From the NCBI GenBank assembly GCA_026414565.1, contig JAOAIT010000049.1, positions 1-64,000 of the forward strand: DNA of 64,000 nucleotides. Direction: 5' to 3'. This document shows, in pieces, positions 35,128 through 45,200 of this stretch. Below the pieces are notes generated by a model, which searched no databases, was not told the origin of the DNA, and worked only from the letters and a program-made list of their open reading frames with translations. The first letter of the stretch is position 1; each line of letters starts with the position of its first letter. The position numbers and the translations under genes are program-made. This DNA comes from Verrucomicrobiia bacterium (lineage in GTDB: Bacteria > Verrucomicrobiota > Verrucomicrobiia > Limisphaerales > Fontisphaeraceae).

Positions 35128-35398
35128 CTGTGCTCACATCCTTCCCGTGACCTTGCCGCAGGCGGGCGGTTTGCCCGTTCATGATGATGACCTGGGGCCT
35201 CCGGTCAATTGGACTAGCTAGTTAATCCGGCTTGGGCCGCTTTGTCAATGGGCAAAAAGACAAAAAAAGGCTGTTTTCTGCAAAGGTAAGGACGGGAGAA
35301 ACCCAACATCGGGCGGGGGCACAGTCAAACCGCCGCGGGAGTGGGGCCCGGCCAATTTAACTTGAGCGGCTGAGCCGGGGCCTTTAAGTTCAGGAGGT

Positions 35399-38300
35399 AT
35401 GACCCTCAGGCAACAGTGGGCCGGCCTGCTCCGCAAGGCGGGGTGGCTTTGTTTGCTCTGGTGCTTGCTGCCCGGCAGCCGCGCGGCAACGGCGTCCGAG
35501 GGGATCTTCCTGCTGGGGCAGCCTGATGGCTCAGGATTGGAGTTCGGCCTGTCTGAACAGCAATGGCCGGCCTATGCGCGCACTTACCCCCAGCCCATTG
35601 TCTTCACGGTGGGCCGGAGCAAGCTGGCCGACTGGCCCTACATTCATCCCTCCCATCATGACCGGTGGGCCGGAAGCAAAGCCCATACCTTTACCCTGGT
35701 TTTTTCCCTGCCGGAGAAACCGGCCGAGCCGATGTATTTCATCCTCGGCCTGGCCGATGCCCATACCCCTTCGGAGGTGACCATCGGGCTGAACCACACG
35801 GAAATTGCCCGCCGCCGCGCCCCGGGCGGGCGGGGCGTGGCAAGCGATCCCCACCAGGCAGGGCAGGTTTCCGCCATGGTGTTTCCCGTGCCGCCGCACC
35901 TGTTGCAGGCGGGGGAAAACTGGCTGACCATCACCCTGAGCGATGGCAGTTGGGTGGTCTATGACTATGTCTATCTGGGGCCGCGAAAAACGCCCCTCCC
36001 GCTCAAAGGCATGGAGCCACCTGACCCGGCCACCTTCCTGGCGGGGCCTATGGCCGGCGTGGAAGAGGTGGTCTTTGCGGTGCGCAAGGTGGGGGACGAC
36101 GGCCATTGGTACGCCAACATCAGTTACTACGCGGATTGCGAACTGGAGTTCAAGCACGGCAATCCCTTCACGCACAACGGCAAGCGGGTGGCCTACCGGC
36201 TGGGGGGCAAACTCGGCGTGCTGAATCTGCGCACCGGCAGCGTGCGCTGGCTGATTGACGATCCCCGCGGCGGCGTGCGCGACCCCGTGGTGCATTATGA
36301 CGGCAGGACCATCCTCTTCGCCTACCGCAAGGGGGACGACGAGCATTACCACCTGTACACCATCCAGGCGGATGGCACGGGGTTGCGGCAGTTGACCCAT
36401 GGGGACTATGACGATTTCGAGCCGTGCTGGCTGCCCGATGGCGGCATCCTCTTTGTGAGCACCCGCGCCCGGCGGTGGGTGAACTGCTGGCTGACCCAGG
36501 TGGCCACGCTGCACCGCTGTGATGCCAACGGCCAGCACCTCCGCATGATCTCCGCCAACAACGAGCATGACAATACGCCGTGGGTGCTGCCCGATGGCCG
36601 GATTCTCTACCAGCGCTGGGAATATGTGGACCGCTCCCAGGTGGACTATCATCACCTGTGGACGGCCAATCCGGATGGCACGGCGCAAATGGTGTTCTAT
36701 GGCAATCAGCGCCCGGGCATTGTCATGATTGACGCCAAACCAATTCCCCACAGCTCCAAGGTGGTGGCCATTTTCTCGCCGGGCCACGGCCAGCGTGAAC
36801 ATGCCGGCGCGGTGGCGGTCATTGACCCAGCGGGCGGCCCGGACGATGCCAAAATGGCGCGGACGATCAGCCGGGGACGCCAGGACTATCGCGATCCGTG
36901 GGCTTTTTCCGAGCAGGCGTTCATGGTGGCCGAGGGGCCGGAAATCCAGTTGATGAACTCCCAGGGCGCCACCACGCCGTTGTACCGGCTGCCGGAAAGT
37001 GATGTGCGCGAGGGATACTGGCTGCACGAACCGCGGCCGCTGGTGCCGCGCCAGCGGGAGAAAGTCATTGCCCCGCTGGCCCAACCGGGCCAGACCACCG
37101 GGCGCGTGGTGCTGGCCAACATCTATGAGGGCCGCAACATGCAGGGCGTCAAGCCGGGAGAAATCAAAAAACTCCTCGTGCTGGAAACGCTGCCCAAGCC
37201 CATCAATTTTACCGGCGGCATGGACCCCCTCACCTACGGCGGTTCCTTCACCCTCGAGCGTATTCTGGGGACGGTACCCGTGGAGCCGGACGGCTCCGCC
37301 TATTTTGAACTGCCCGCCCTGCGCGGCCTCTTCTTTGTCGCGCTCGACGAAAACGATCTGGCGGTCAAGCGCATGCAGAGTTTCCTGACCGTGCAGCCCG
37401 GGGAGCTGGTGAGCTGCGTCGGTTGTCACGAGCAGCGCACCAAAAGCTACCTTCCGCCCGGGCCGTTGCTGGCGGTGCGGCGTCCCCCCAGCCGGATTGA
37501 GCCGGTGGCCGGCGCGCCGGAGGTGTTTGATTTTCCGCGCGATATTCAGCCCATTCTCAACCGCTTGTGCGTGGATTGTCATGATTACACCGCCACCCCG
37601 CGCGGCGGCCCGCGCGCCGGCGGCATCATCCTCACCGGCGATCACGGGCCGATATTCTCCCATGCCTATTTTACGCTGACGGTGAAGCAGCTTTTCCGGG
37701 ACGGCCGCAACGAGGCCCGCAGCAATTACCGCCCGCGGCAACTCGGCTCCAGCGCCAGCCGGTTGTTGCAGATGTTGGATGGCACGCATTACGGCGTTCA
37801 GGCCACCCCCCGGGACAAACAATGGTTGCGGCTGTGGATCGAGTCCGGCGCGGTGTATCCGGGAACCTACGCCGCGCTGGGGGCCGGCTCCATTGGCGGC
37901 TATCAGGAAAATGAGCAGATTCATCTGGATACCCAATGGCCCACCACCCAGGCGGGGGCCGAGGTGCTCCAGCGCCGGTGCGGCGAGTGCCATACGGGGC
38001 AGCGCACCCTGCCGCGCTCGCTGTCGGATGAGCTGGGCATTTCCTTTTGGCGGTTTGACCTCAAGGACCCCCGGTTGCAGTTCAGCCGGCATATTCTTTT
38101 CAACCTGAGCCGGCCCGAGAAATCGCTGCTGGCCCTGGCGCCGCTGGCGCGGGAGGCCGGCGGGCTGGGCATCTGCACTAATCAAGCGGGGCGCGTGGTG
38201 TTCCCCGAAACGGCGGATCCGGACTGGCAGAAACTGGTGGCCATGGCCCAGGGGGGCAAGGATTACCTGGCCAAGATCAAACGCTTCGACATGCCGGGCT

Positions 38301-38437
38301 ATGTCCCGCGGCACGGCTGGGTGCGTGAGATGAAAAGGTACGGGATTTTGCCGGTGGATTTGGATCCGGCCGTCACGCAAATCAATTTCTACGAGGTGGA
38401 ACAACGTTACTGGCAGTCTTTCGGCCCCCGGCCTTAG
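35399..38437 (+). CDS. Secreted HzsA-like protein: beta-propeller with three CxxCH haem motifs
   Basis: This 1,012-residue protein has a signal peptide (LLRKAGWLCLLWCLLPGSRAATA). Residues ~80-200 resemble the polysaccharide-lyase-4 C-terminal beta-sandwich (FTLVFSLPEKPAEPMYFILGL...VYDYVYLG). Residues ~215-560 are TolB/PD40-like propeller blades (GKRVAYRLGGKLGVL; DGTGLRQLTHGDYDDFEPCW). The part after residue ~600 matches the middle/cytochrome region of hydrazine synthase alpha relatives (GGSFTLERILGTVPVEPDGSAYFELPA). The CxxCH motifs are CVGCH at 673, CVDCH at 724 and CGECH at 861. HzsA relatives are common outside anammox bacteria and are not evidence of hydrazine metabolism. An AGGAGGT at 35392-35398 directly abuts the ATG, an unusually tight spacing, so the start is slightly uncertain. 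Confidence 0.8.
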   Translation: MTLRQQWAGLLRKAGWLCLLWCLLPGSRAATASEGIFLLGQPDGSGLEFGLSEQQWPAYARTYPQPIVFTVGRSKLADWPYIHPSHHDRWAGSKAHTFTLVFSLPEKPAEPMYFILGLADAHTPSEVTIGLNHTEIARRRAPGGRGVASDPHQAGQVSAMVFPVPPHLLQAGENWLTITLSDGSWVVYDYVYLGPRKTPLPLKGMEPPDPATFLAGPMAGVEEVVFAVRKVGDDGHWYANISYYADCELEFKHGNPFTHNGKRVAYRLGGKLGVLNLRTGSVRWLIDDPRGGVRDPVVHYDGRTILFAYRKGDDEHYHLYTIQADGTGLRQLTHGDYDDFEPCWLPDGGILFVSTRARRWVNCWLTQVATLHRCDANGQHLRMISANNEHDNTPWVLPDGRILYQRWEYVDRSQVDYHHLWTANPDGTAQMVFYGNQRPGIVMIDAKPIPHSSKVVAIFSPGHGQREHAGAVAVIDPAGGPDDAKMARTISRGRQDYRDPWAFSEQAFMVAEGPEIQLMNSQGATTPLYRLPESDVREGYWLHEPRPLVPRQREKVIAPLAQPGQTTGRVVLANIYEGRNMQGVKPGEIKKLLVLETLPKPINFTGGMDPLTYGGSFTLERILGTVPVEPDGSAYFELPALRGLFFVALDENDLAVKRMQSFLTVQPGELVSCVGCHEQRTKSYLPPGPLLAVRRPPSRIEPVAGAPEVFDFPRDIQPILNRLCVDCHDYTATPRGGPRAGGIILTGDHGPIFSHAYFTLTVKQLFRDGRNEARSNYRPRQLGSSASRLLQMLDGTHYGVQATPRDKQWLRLWIESGAVYPGTYAALGAGSIGGYQENEQIHLDTQWPTTQAGAEVLQRRCGECHTGQRTLPRSLSDELGISFWRFDLKDPRLQFSRHILFNLSRPEKSLLALAPLAREAGGLGICTNQAGRVVFPETADPDWQKLVAMAQGGKDYLAKIKRFDMPGYVPRHGWVREMKRYGILPVDLDPAVTQINFYEVEQRYWQSFGPRP

Positions 38438-38508
38438 CGCCCCCGCCGGCGCTGCCTGTGGTTTGAGCGATTGCCCGGCGGCATTGAACTTGTTAGCGTG
38501 GCGCCTCC

Positions 38509-39336
38509 ATGAAGGCCAAATCAGCAACGGTCATGGTTTTCTGCAAAGTCCGGCTCTTGATGGTGCTGGGCCTTGCCGTGATTGCCGCGCAGCCAGCCAG
38601 GACGGCCGAAGGGCCCAGGCCGCTGCCACAGGCCCATGCCCACAATGATTATGAGCATGAACGGCCTTTGCTCGACGCCCTGGCGCACGGATTTTGCAGC
38701 GTGGAGGCGGACATCTGGCTGGTGGACGGACAGCTCCTGGTGGCGCACAACCGGCGCGATGTCAAGCCGGAGCGCACTCTTCAGAAACTGTATTTGGACC
38801 CCTTGCGGGAGCGCGTGCGCGAAAACGGCGGGCGGGTGTATCCGCAGGGGCCGACGGTAACGTTGATGATTGACGTGAAATCCGAGGCGGAGGCTACCTA
38901 TGCCGAATTGCGCAAAGTGCTGGAAGGTTACACGAATATGTTGACGCGCTTCACGCCCACCAGCACGGTGCCCGGGGCGGTGATGGTGGTGTTGTCGGGC
39001 AACCGGGCAGCCCGCATGGTGGCGGCAGAGGCGCAGCGGTATGTGGCCCTGGATGGGCGGTTGGGGGATTTGGAGGGCAATGCCTCCCCGCATCTCATGC
39101 CGTTGATCAGTGATAATTGGACCCTGCATTTCCGCTGGCGGGGAGCAGGCGAAATGCCCCCCGAAGAGCGGCAGAAGTTGCAACGCCTGGTGCGGCAGGC
39201 GCACGACCAGGGCCGGCGCATCCGGTTCTGGGCCACGCCGGAGCGGCCGGAGGTGTGGCGGGAATTGCGCGCCGCAGGAGTGGATCTGCTCAATACCGAC
39301 AAGCTGGCCGAGTTGCGGGATTTTCTCAACCCGTAG
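38509..39336 (+). CDS. Secreted GDPD/PI-PLC-like phosphodiesterase
   Basis: This 275-residue protein has a signal peptide (MVFCKVRLLMVLGLAVIAAQPARTA). The mature start AHAHNDYEHERPLLDALAHGFCSVEADIWLVDGQLLVAHN is the glycerophosphodiester/PI-phosphodiesterase TIM barrel signature: His pair, then Glu-x-Asp, then His. Later strands include TLMIDVKSE and IRFWATPERPEVWRELRAAGVDLLNTDKL. The family also includes AIM6-like proteins. Substrate is unknown. It lies 71 nt after the HzsA-like gene and may follow it in one transcript. Confidence 0.78.
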   Translation: MKAKSATVMVFCKVRLLMVLGLAVIAAQPARTAEGPRPLPQAHAHNDYEHERPLLDALAHGFCSVEADIWLVDGQLLVAHNRRDVKPERTLQKLYLDPLRERVRENGGRVYPQGPTVTLMIDVKSEAEATYAELRKVLEGYTNMLTRFTPTSTVPGAVMVVLSGNRAARMVAAEAQRYVALDGRLGDLEGNASPHLMPLISDNWTLHFRWRGAGEMPPEERQKLQRLVRQAHDQGRRIRFWATPERPEVWRELRAAGVDLLNTDKLAELRDFLNP

Positions 39337-39420
39337 GACGACCTCCTCCCCTGAGGCCCGCGGGCCGGCGGGACGCTTTCCCGCTGGCCAAGGGCCGGGG
39401 TGCGGGTACATTGTGAAACT

Positions 39421-40722
39421 ATGCGCAAGCTCAGTTGGTTTTTTGGTGTGGCCGGGCTGCTCCTGGCGCCGCTGTTGGGGGCTGGGGCGCCCGCCGAGAC
39501 CACGCAGCGAAGCTTCTATCTCATCATCACTGGCGGGGAGTTGTTGGAAGGGGCGCTGGCCGACGCGCACACGCCATTTATCACCCGGACGCTCTTGCCG
39601 CTGGGCATGAAATGCGTGGGGGTGAGCATCGTGGATGATCTGGATGAGGATCTGATGGCGGCAGTGGGGCACGCCACCAACAAGGCCCATCTGGTCATTG
39701 TCACCGGCGGGCTGGGGCCGACGGACAATGACATTACCCGTCAGACGTTGTCGCGCTGCACTGGCATTGCCTTGAAGGAAAACCCCGACTTGCTGCGCGA
39801 CATGGCGCGGCGATTTGGCACGCCCGAGGGCGAGCTGCGGCCCAACCTGCGGCGGCAAACCGAAGTGCCGGTGCGCGGGGGCTATTTGAAAAACAGTGTC
39901 GGGACGGCGGCGGGGCTGATTTTTGATCTGGCGGAGGGACACATTGTTGCCCTGCCAGGGCCGCCGCGTGAATTGCAGACCATGGTGCGCGAGCAGTTGG
40001 TGCCTTTTTTGATGCAGCACTATGGCATCCGGGCGCGGGCGAGCAGCCTCATGGTGCGTTTCCTGGGGGTGGGGCAATCGCAAATTGACCACACCATGAA
40101 GCAAAAAATCAAATTGCCGCCGGGGTTGATCGTGGGAAGCACCTTTGACGGCAGCCGCGTGGATTTCACCTTTACCTTGCCGGAGGATTCCGCGGCGGCG
40201 CGGGAGGCCCTGGAGGGTCTGAAGGAGCAGTTGAAAAAGGTTTTGGGTGACAACATCTATGCCTTTGGCCCGGAGACCCTGGAGGAGGTGATCTGCCGGC
40301 AGTTGAAGGAGCGGGGCTGGCGGCTGGCGGTGGTGGAAATGGGCAGCGGCGGCAGTGTGATGGCCGCTTTGGGGCGCGCACCAGGCGCTGGCGAGGCGCT
40401 GGCGCAGGGTTGGACCGCCATGGAAGAGGCGGCTCTGTGGCGCGGCCTGAATATGCCTGCCGCGCAATGGCAGGCTGCCACTGCCGGGCCGGAGCGTCTC
40501 AAACTGGCGGCGGAGACGGCCGCCAAGCTGGCGGGGACGGAGTGCGTGCTGGTGGTGGGCCCGGCGCAGCCGGCGGGCAGCGGCTCCGCCACCTTGACGG
40601 CCGGGTTGAAAGCGCCGGGCGGGCGCTGGGTGGAACAGAACTTTGTGTTCCGCACGGGCGCCGAAAACCAGCCGGCGCTGGTGACCCAAATCATGGGCTT
40701 TTTGTGGAAAAAACTGCCCTGA
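39421..40722 (+). CDS. Secreted CinA-like protein with degenerate C-terminal domain
   Basis: This 433-residue protein resembles CinA: the N-terminal MoaB/MogA-type domain is clear (YLIITGGELLEG, HLVIVTGGLGPTDNDITRQTL, IVALPGPPRELQTM). It starts with an apparent signal peptide (LSWFFGVAGLLLAPLLGAGAPAE), which ordinary cytoplasmic CinA lacks. In the C-terminal PncC-like half, the catalytic-region motif normally reading AESCTGG is VEMGSGGS here, and the surrounding sequence is drifted. NMN deamidase activity is therefore doubtful. ATG 39421 was chosen because the signal peptide begins there. It is convergent with cysS. Confidence 0.75.
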   Translation: MRKLSWFFGVAGLLLAPLLGAGAPAETTQRSFYLIITGGELLEGALADAHTPFITRTLLPLGMKCVGVSIVDDLDEDLMAAVGHATNKAHLVIVTGGLGPTDNDITRQTLSRCTGIALKENPDLLRDMARRFGTPEGELRPNLRRQTEVPVRGGYLKNSVGTAAGLIFDLAEGHIVALPGPPRELQTMVREQLVPFLMQHYGIRARASSLMVRFLGVGQSQIDHTMKQKIKLPPGLIVGSTFDGSRVDFTFTLPEDSAAAREALEGLKEQLKKVLGDNIYAFGPETLEEVICRQLKERGWRLAVVEMGSGGSVMAALGRAPGAGEALAQGWTAMEEAALWRGLNMPAAQWQAATAGPERLKLAAETAAKLAGTECVLVVGPAQPAGSGSATLTAGLKAPGGRWVEQNFVFRTGAENQPALVTQIMGFLWKKLP

Positions 40723-40743
40723 AGCAGGCCGGCCAACTGCGGA

Positions 40744-42159
40744 TCAGGCGGGTTTCAATTTGGGGCCTTTGGGGGTGTCTTCCACCACCCAGCCCCGGTT
40801 TTTCATTTCCTGGCGCAGGGCATCGGCCCGGGCGAAGTCCCGGGCTTTGCGGGCGGCCTGCCGGGCCTCGGCGAGTTCCATGATTTCCTGCGGGATTTGA
40901 ATTTCAGCGGCGGCGCTCACGCCCAGCACCTGGTCCACCTTCTCCCACGCCGCCAGGGCGGCGGCGGCGCGGGCGGGCGTCATTTGCCGGGCTGCCAGGA
41001 GGCGGTTGCATTCGCGCACCCACTCAAACACCGCGCCCCAGGCGGCGGCGATGTTGAGATCGTCATCCATCGCCTGCGTAAAAGCCTGCATCAGTCCTTC
41101 CTCCGGCGCCTCCTGGGCTGCGGCCGCCTGCTCGCGCAATTTGCCCAGGCATTCATCCAATCGCCCCAAAGCGGTGCGCGCCCCGGCCAGGCCGTCGAGG
41201 GTGAAATTGAAGGTCTCGCGGTAGTGGGCGGTGAGCAGGAGGTAGCGGATTTCGCGCCCGTCAAAACCTTTTTGCAGCAGATCGCGCAGGGTGAAGAAGT
41301 TGCCAAGCGATTTGCTCATCTTGCGGCCTTCCACCAGCAGATGCGCGCCGTGGAGCCAGTATTGGACAAAGCGCCGGCCGGGCGGTTGCAGGGCGGCCCC
41401 CTCGCTTTGAGCGATTTCGTCCTCGTGATGCGGGAAGATCAAGTCCTCGCCGCCGAGGTGCAGATCAAAGGAGGGACCCAGCCATTTCATGCTCATGGCG
41501 CTGCATTCGATGTGCCAGCCGGGACGGCCCTCGCCCCAGGGGCTGGGCCAGAAGACGTCGCCGTCCTCCGGAACGCGGGCTTTCCACAGGGCAAAATCAG
41601 CCACGGACTCTTTGGCGTACTCATCATGGCTCACCCGCTCCCCGGGGCGGAGCTGCTCGAGGTCCAGTTTGACCAGTTGGCCATAGCAGCAGCCGCAGCC
41701 ACGGTATTTTTCGATGCTGAAATAGATGGAGCCGTCGGACGCCCGATAGGCAATGCCGCGCTCCATCAACCTCTCGATGAGCGCCAGCATTTCCGGGATG
41801 TGATCCGTGGCATGGGGGGTGTGGTGGGGGCGGCGGCAGCGGAGGGTTTCAAAGTCGCGGAAGAATTCCTCCTCGTAGCGGCGGGTGTACTCTTTGAGGC
41901 TGAGGCCGGTCTCGCGCACCCGGCGGATGATTTTATCCTCCACATCCGTGATGTTCATGACATGGGTGACCTCGTACCCGCGAAATTCGAGGTAACGGCG
42001 GACCAGATCCGCAAAGACAAAGGTGCGGAAATTGCCAATGTGGGCCAGGTCATAGACGGTCGGCCCGCAGCAATAAAGGCCCACGCGCCGGCCGGCCGGA
42101 TCCAGCGGCTTAAAATCCTCGACGCGGCGCGTGAGGGTGTTAAACAAACGTAATCCCAT
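40744..42159 (-). CDS. cysS: Cysteinyl-tRNA synthetase
   Basis: This 471-residue class I synthetase charges tRNA-Cys. It has zinc-site cysteine CGPTVYDLAHIGNFR with the HIGH-type HIGN, then ECSAMSMKWLG and FPHHEDEIAQSE for the remaining zinc ligands. The KMSKS loop is GRKMSKSLGNFFTL. The C-terminal anticodon-binding region ends ADALRQEMKNRGWVVEDTPKGPKLKP. Length and motifs are complete. It follows the LamG/beta-helix gene on the same strand, ends 22 nt before the stop of the convergent CinA-like gene, and has no unusual features. Confidence 0.96.
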   Translation of the reverse strand: MGLRLFNTLTRRVEDFKPLDPAGRRVGLYCCGPTVYDLAHIGNFRTFVFADLVRRYLEFRGYEVTHVMNITDVEDKIIRRVRETGLSLKEYTRRYEEEFFRDFETLRCRRPHHTPHATDHIPEMLALIERLMERGIAYRASDGSIYFSIEKYRGCGCCYGQLVKLDLEQLRPGERVSHDEYAKESVADFALWKARVPEDGDVFWPSPWGEGRPGWHIECSAMSMKWLGPSFDLHLGGEDLIFPHHEDEIAQSEGAALQPPGRRFVQYWLHGAHLLVEGRKMSKSLGNFFTLRDLLQKGFDGREIRYLLLTAHYRETFNFTLDGLAGARTALGRLDECLGKLREQAAAAQEAPEEGLMQAFTQAMDDDLNIAAAWGAVFEWVRECNRLLAARQMTPARAAAALAAWEKVDQVLGVSAAAEIQIPQEIMELAEARQAARKARDFARADALRQEMKNRGWVVEDTPKGPKLKPA

Positions 42160-42243
42160 GGAGCGTCCTCAAACGCCGGCGAGCTTAGCCCTCCCTTTGC
42201 GGGCAGGCCAAGCGGAAAGTGCAGGAGGGGCCGCCGCGCCGGC

Positions 42244-45200
42244 TCAAGGAGGCGGAGCACTGGCGCGGAGGGGATGGGGATAGAGGCCCATGGCGCTCAC
42301 CGGCAGGGGACGCCACACCAGGCGGTCGTAGAGGACGGCCCGATCGGGCAGCCGAAAATCCCCCCGGGCCAGATTGGCAAAACCAGGATCCCGGGCGCTG
42401 ATGTAGTTGTCCAGCAGCTCCGTCACCGCCGGGCTGCGCAGCAGGAATTGGCGGCACTGGATGACGGCATTGCGCCAGATGTAATTGCGGTCGGCATGGC
42501 TTTCCAGGTCGGCCACGCCGGGGTAGCGGGTGGCGTAGGGAGGCGACAGCAAATCCACCTCCGCCGAGGTTTTACGCCGGATTTCCGGGCGGTCGAGAAA
42601 TTCTTTCCATTGCCGCGCGCCCCAGGCGGAGAAACTCACCGCCGCCTGGCAGTCCACAAACAGGTTGTGGTCCACGATATTGTCCTTGCCGCCGTGGATT
42701 TGCACGCCGCCAAACAGCCCCTCGGCGCACCGGTAGAAAATATTGCCGTAAATCAGCACCCCGCAGATGGCGTCATCCAGCCGGATGCCGGCCTGGCCCA
42801 CCTCGCGCGGGTTGCCGATGTGGTGCCAGAAATTGTAGCGGTACACCACGCCGCGGTAGGTGGGATTGCCCCACATGTCGGCGCCGCCCTGATCGTCAGA
42901 TTCGCGCACCACATTGAAGACCTCGTTGAACTCAATCAGGTGATCATTGCCCTCGATGCGCATGGCGCTGCTGGGGCAGGTGTGCAGGCGGTTGTGCCGG
43001 AGGCGGATGCCCACCCCTTCGGCCAGAATGGCCGGCGTGTACGTGGGCTTGAAGCGCGACATTTCATAAATGTGGCAATTTTCCACCAGATGGCCCGCCG
43101 ATTGCAGGGTGCGCCGGTCGCCGCCGCGGACGATGGTGCCATTGCGGCCCAGCGTGAAAATGTCGCAGCCAAAAAGCGTGCATTGGGTGCCGCCCTGGAT
43201 GATGACCCCGTTTTCCCCAAAACGGGCCACGCTACAGCCCAGCAGGCTGACATTGGTGCAGCCGCTGAGGATGACGCCGTCGCCGCGTCCCTCCTCGAAT
43301 TGCAGTCCCACCAGGGCGACTTCCGCCACATTGGTCAGGGTGACCATGGGGCCGTCCAAAAGCGGGAAGGTCACCCGCGCGCCGGCCAGTTTGCCGGGAG
43401 GCAGCAAATAAAGCCGGCCGATGGTGCGGTCCAGGTACCATTCGCCCGGCAGATCAATTTCGGCGAAGAGGTTGAGGGCGTAGTAGGGCTGGCCTTCGTG
43501 ATAGCCGTAACTGGCGGCGGGTGGGGCCAGCGTGATGCTCCGGTTGGTCAGATCCAGCGCGGCGACGCGCTGGTAATCCTCGGCCCAGTCCCAGAACCAG
43601 TAGCCATGCAGCCAGATCTCCGGCTCCTGTTGCCAGCGCGCCGGGCGGTCAAAATCAAAAGTGAAACGTCCCTCCCGATTGCCGCGGCGGGCATGGATGC
43701 TCATGGCGGTGTTGGTGCCCCCGAGCAACTTGCCCACCTGCACCCAGTTGGTGTTGGGCCAGCGGGCCAGCGTCAGGCGCGTGCCGTTGAAATACAGATC
43801 CGCGCGGCGGCCGGAGGCGGTCACGGCGCCCCAGTTGGTCAGGCCCAGCGCGCGCAAATCGCATTGCAGCACCTGCTCGCGGGAAGCCGCCGGCAGAAGG
43901 GCTTTCAAGGCCGGATCCGTTACCGGCGTAAAGCCGCTCAAGGCCTGGCTGCCGACAAACCGCGGCTTTTGGTTGGGAGCAGCCCGGTACACAATGGGCC
44001 GGCCCGGCTGGCCGGAGTCCCGGGCCTCCAGCCGAAACGGCTCCCGCAGGGCATATTCGCCGCCCTGAACGAGAATGGTCACTCCGCCCGCGGGCAGTTG
44101 GCCCTGGCTTTTAAGCTGGCGCACCGCCTCGCGAGCGCGGGCAAGCGAGGCAAAGGGTTTGGCCGCCGTGCCCGGATTTGCATCGCTGCCCTGGGGGGCC
44201 ACATAGAAAACCGCGCCGGGTTGGGGCAGCTCGGCTGGCGGGGTGCGCGTGGCTTCCGCATCCCAGGCGGGCAGGCCGCGCTGCAGACGGCTGATCTCGG
44301 TCATGGCCTGCCGGGCTTCCGCCACCCAATGCGCCGGCACATCAGGAAGGGTTTCGAGTTTGCGATATTCCTCCAGCGCCCGGGCATATTGTTTCTCGCG
44401 CTCGAAGGATTGCGCCAGGCGCATTTGCGCCAGGCCTTTGAACAGGGCGGGGGCCTCCGCCTCGCCCAGCAGCCGCTGGCACTCCGCCCGGACGGCGGTA
44501 TGATTGCGGGCCTCAAAATGCGTATGGATTAAGGCCATCCGCGCCTCCCAGCGTTCACGCGGCGAAGCTGCAGGCGCCTGAGCCAGTGCGGTGTAATGCT
44601 CAAGGGCAGCCGGCCACTGGCCGGCCTCGCGGCTGGCCTGGGCCAAAGCCCGCCGGGCCATCAGCCGCTCGCGTTCGCTCAAGTCGGGCAGGCGGTAAAT
44701 GCGCTCCGCCACGGCGGCGCCAAAGTCCGGCGCGCCGGCTTCCATAAAAATGCGGCGCAAGGATTCCAGGGCGGTGGCGGAAAGTGGTGGCGGCGCCTGT
44801 TGCGTGAGTTGGAGCAGCAGATGCGCGGCCGCGGCGGGCTGGTTTTGCAGGCGCAACACCTCGGCCCGGCGCAGGCCGGCCAATCCTTGCAGAGGCGCCG
44901 GGGTGGCAGGTAACCGGCTCAAGGCAAGCTCGGCCGCCGCGTATTCCTTGCGCGCGAGGGCGAGACGGGCGGCTTCCAAAGTTGACGCCGCATTGCCGGG
45001 CAGGGGATGGGACCACCACGCCAGCGCGAGCACTTCGGCGGCGGACAGGGCGCGGCGGTAAATCGTGCATTCGTCCACCTCCAAAACCAGGGAGCCGATG
45101 CCGGCGTTAAAGTAACCCAGCCGGAAGGCGTTGCCGGCGGCGGGGGTGTAGGCCCCGTCATAAGGCGTGGCGGCGACGCAATCGCCATGCAGATACAGGC

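Noticed and set aside
35399-38437. Hydrazine synthesis (anammox-like metabolism)
   Set aside because: Only one HzsA-like gene is present, with no HzsB/HzsC partners. Such relatives are common in non-anammox bacteria.
35531-38527. 998-codon minus-strand open frame
   Set aside because: It mirrors the HzsA-like gene, whose haem motifs and signal peptide support the + strand.
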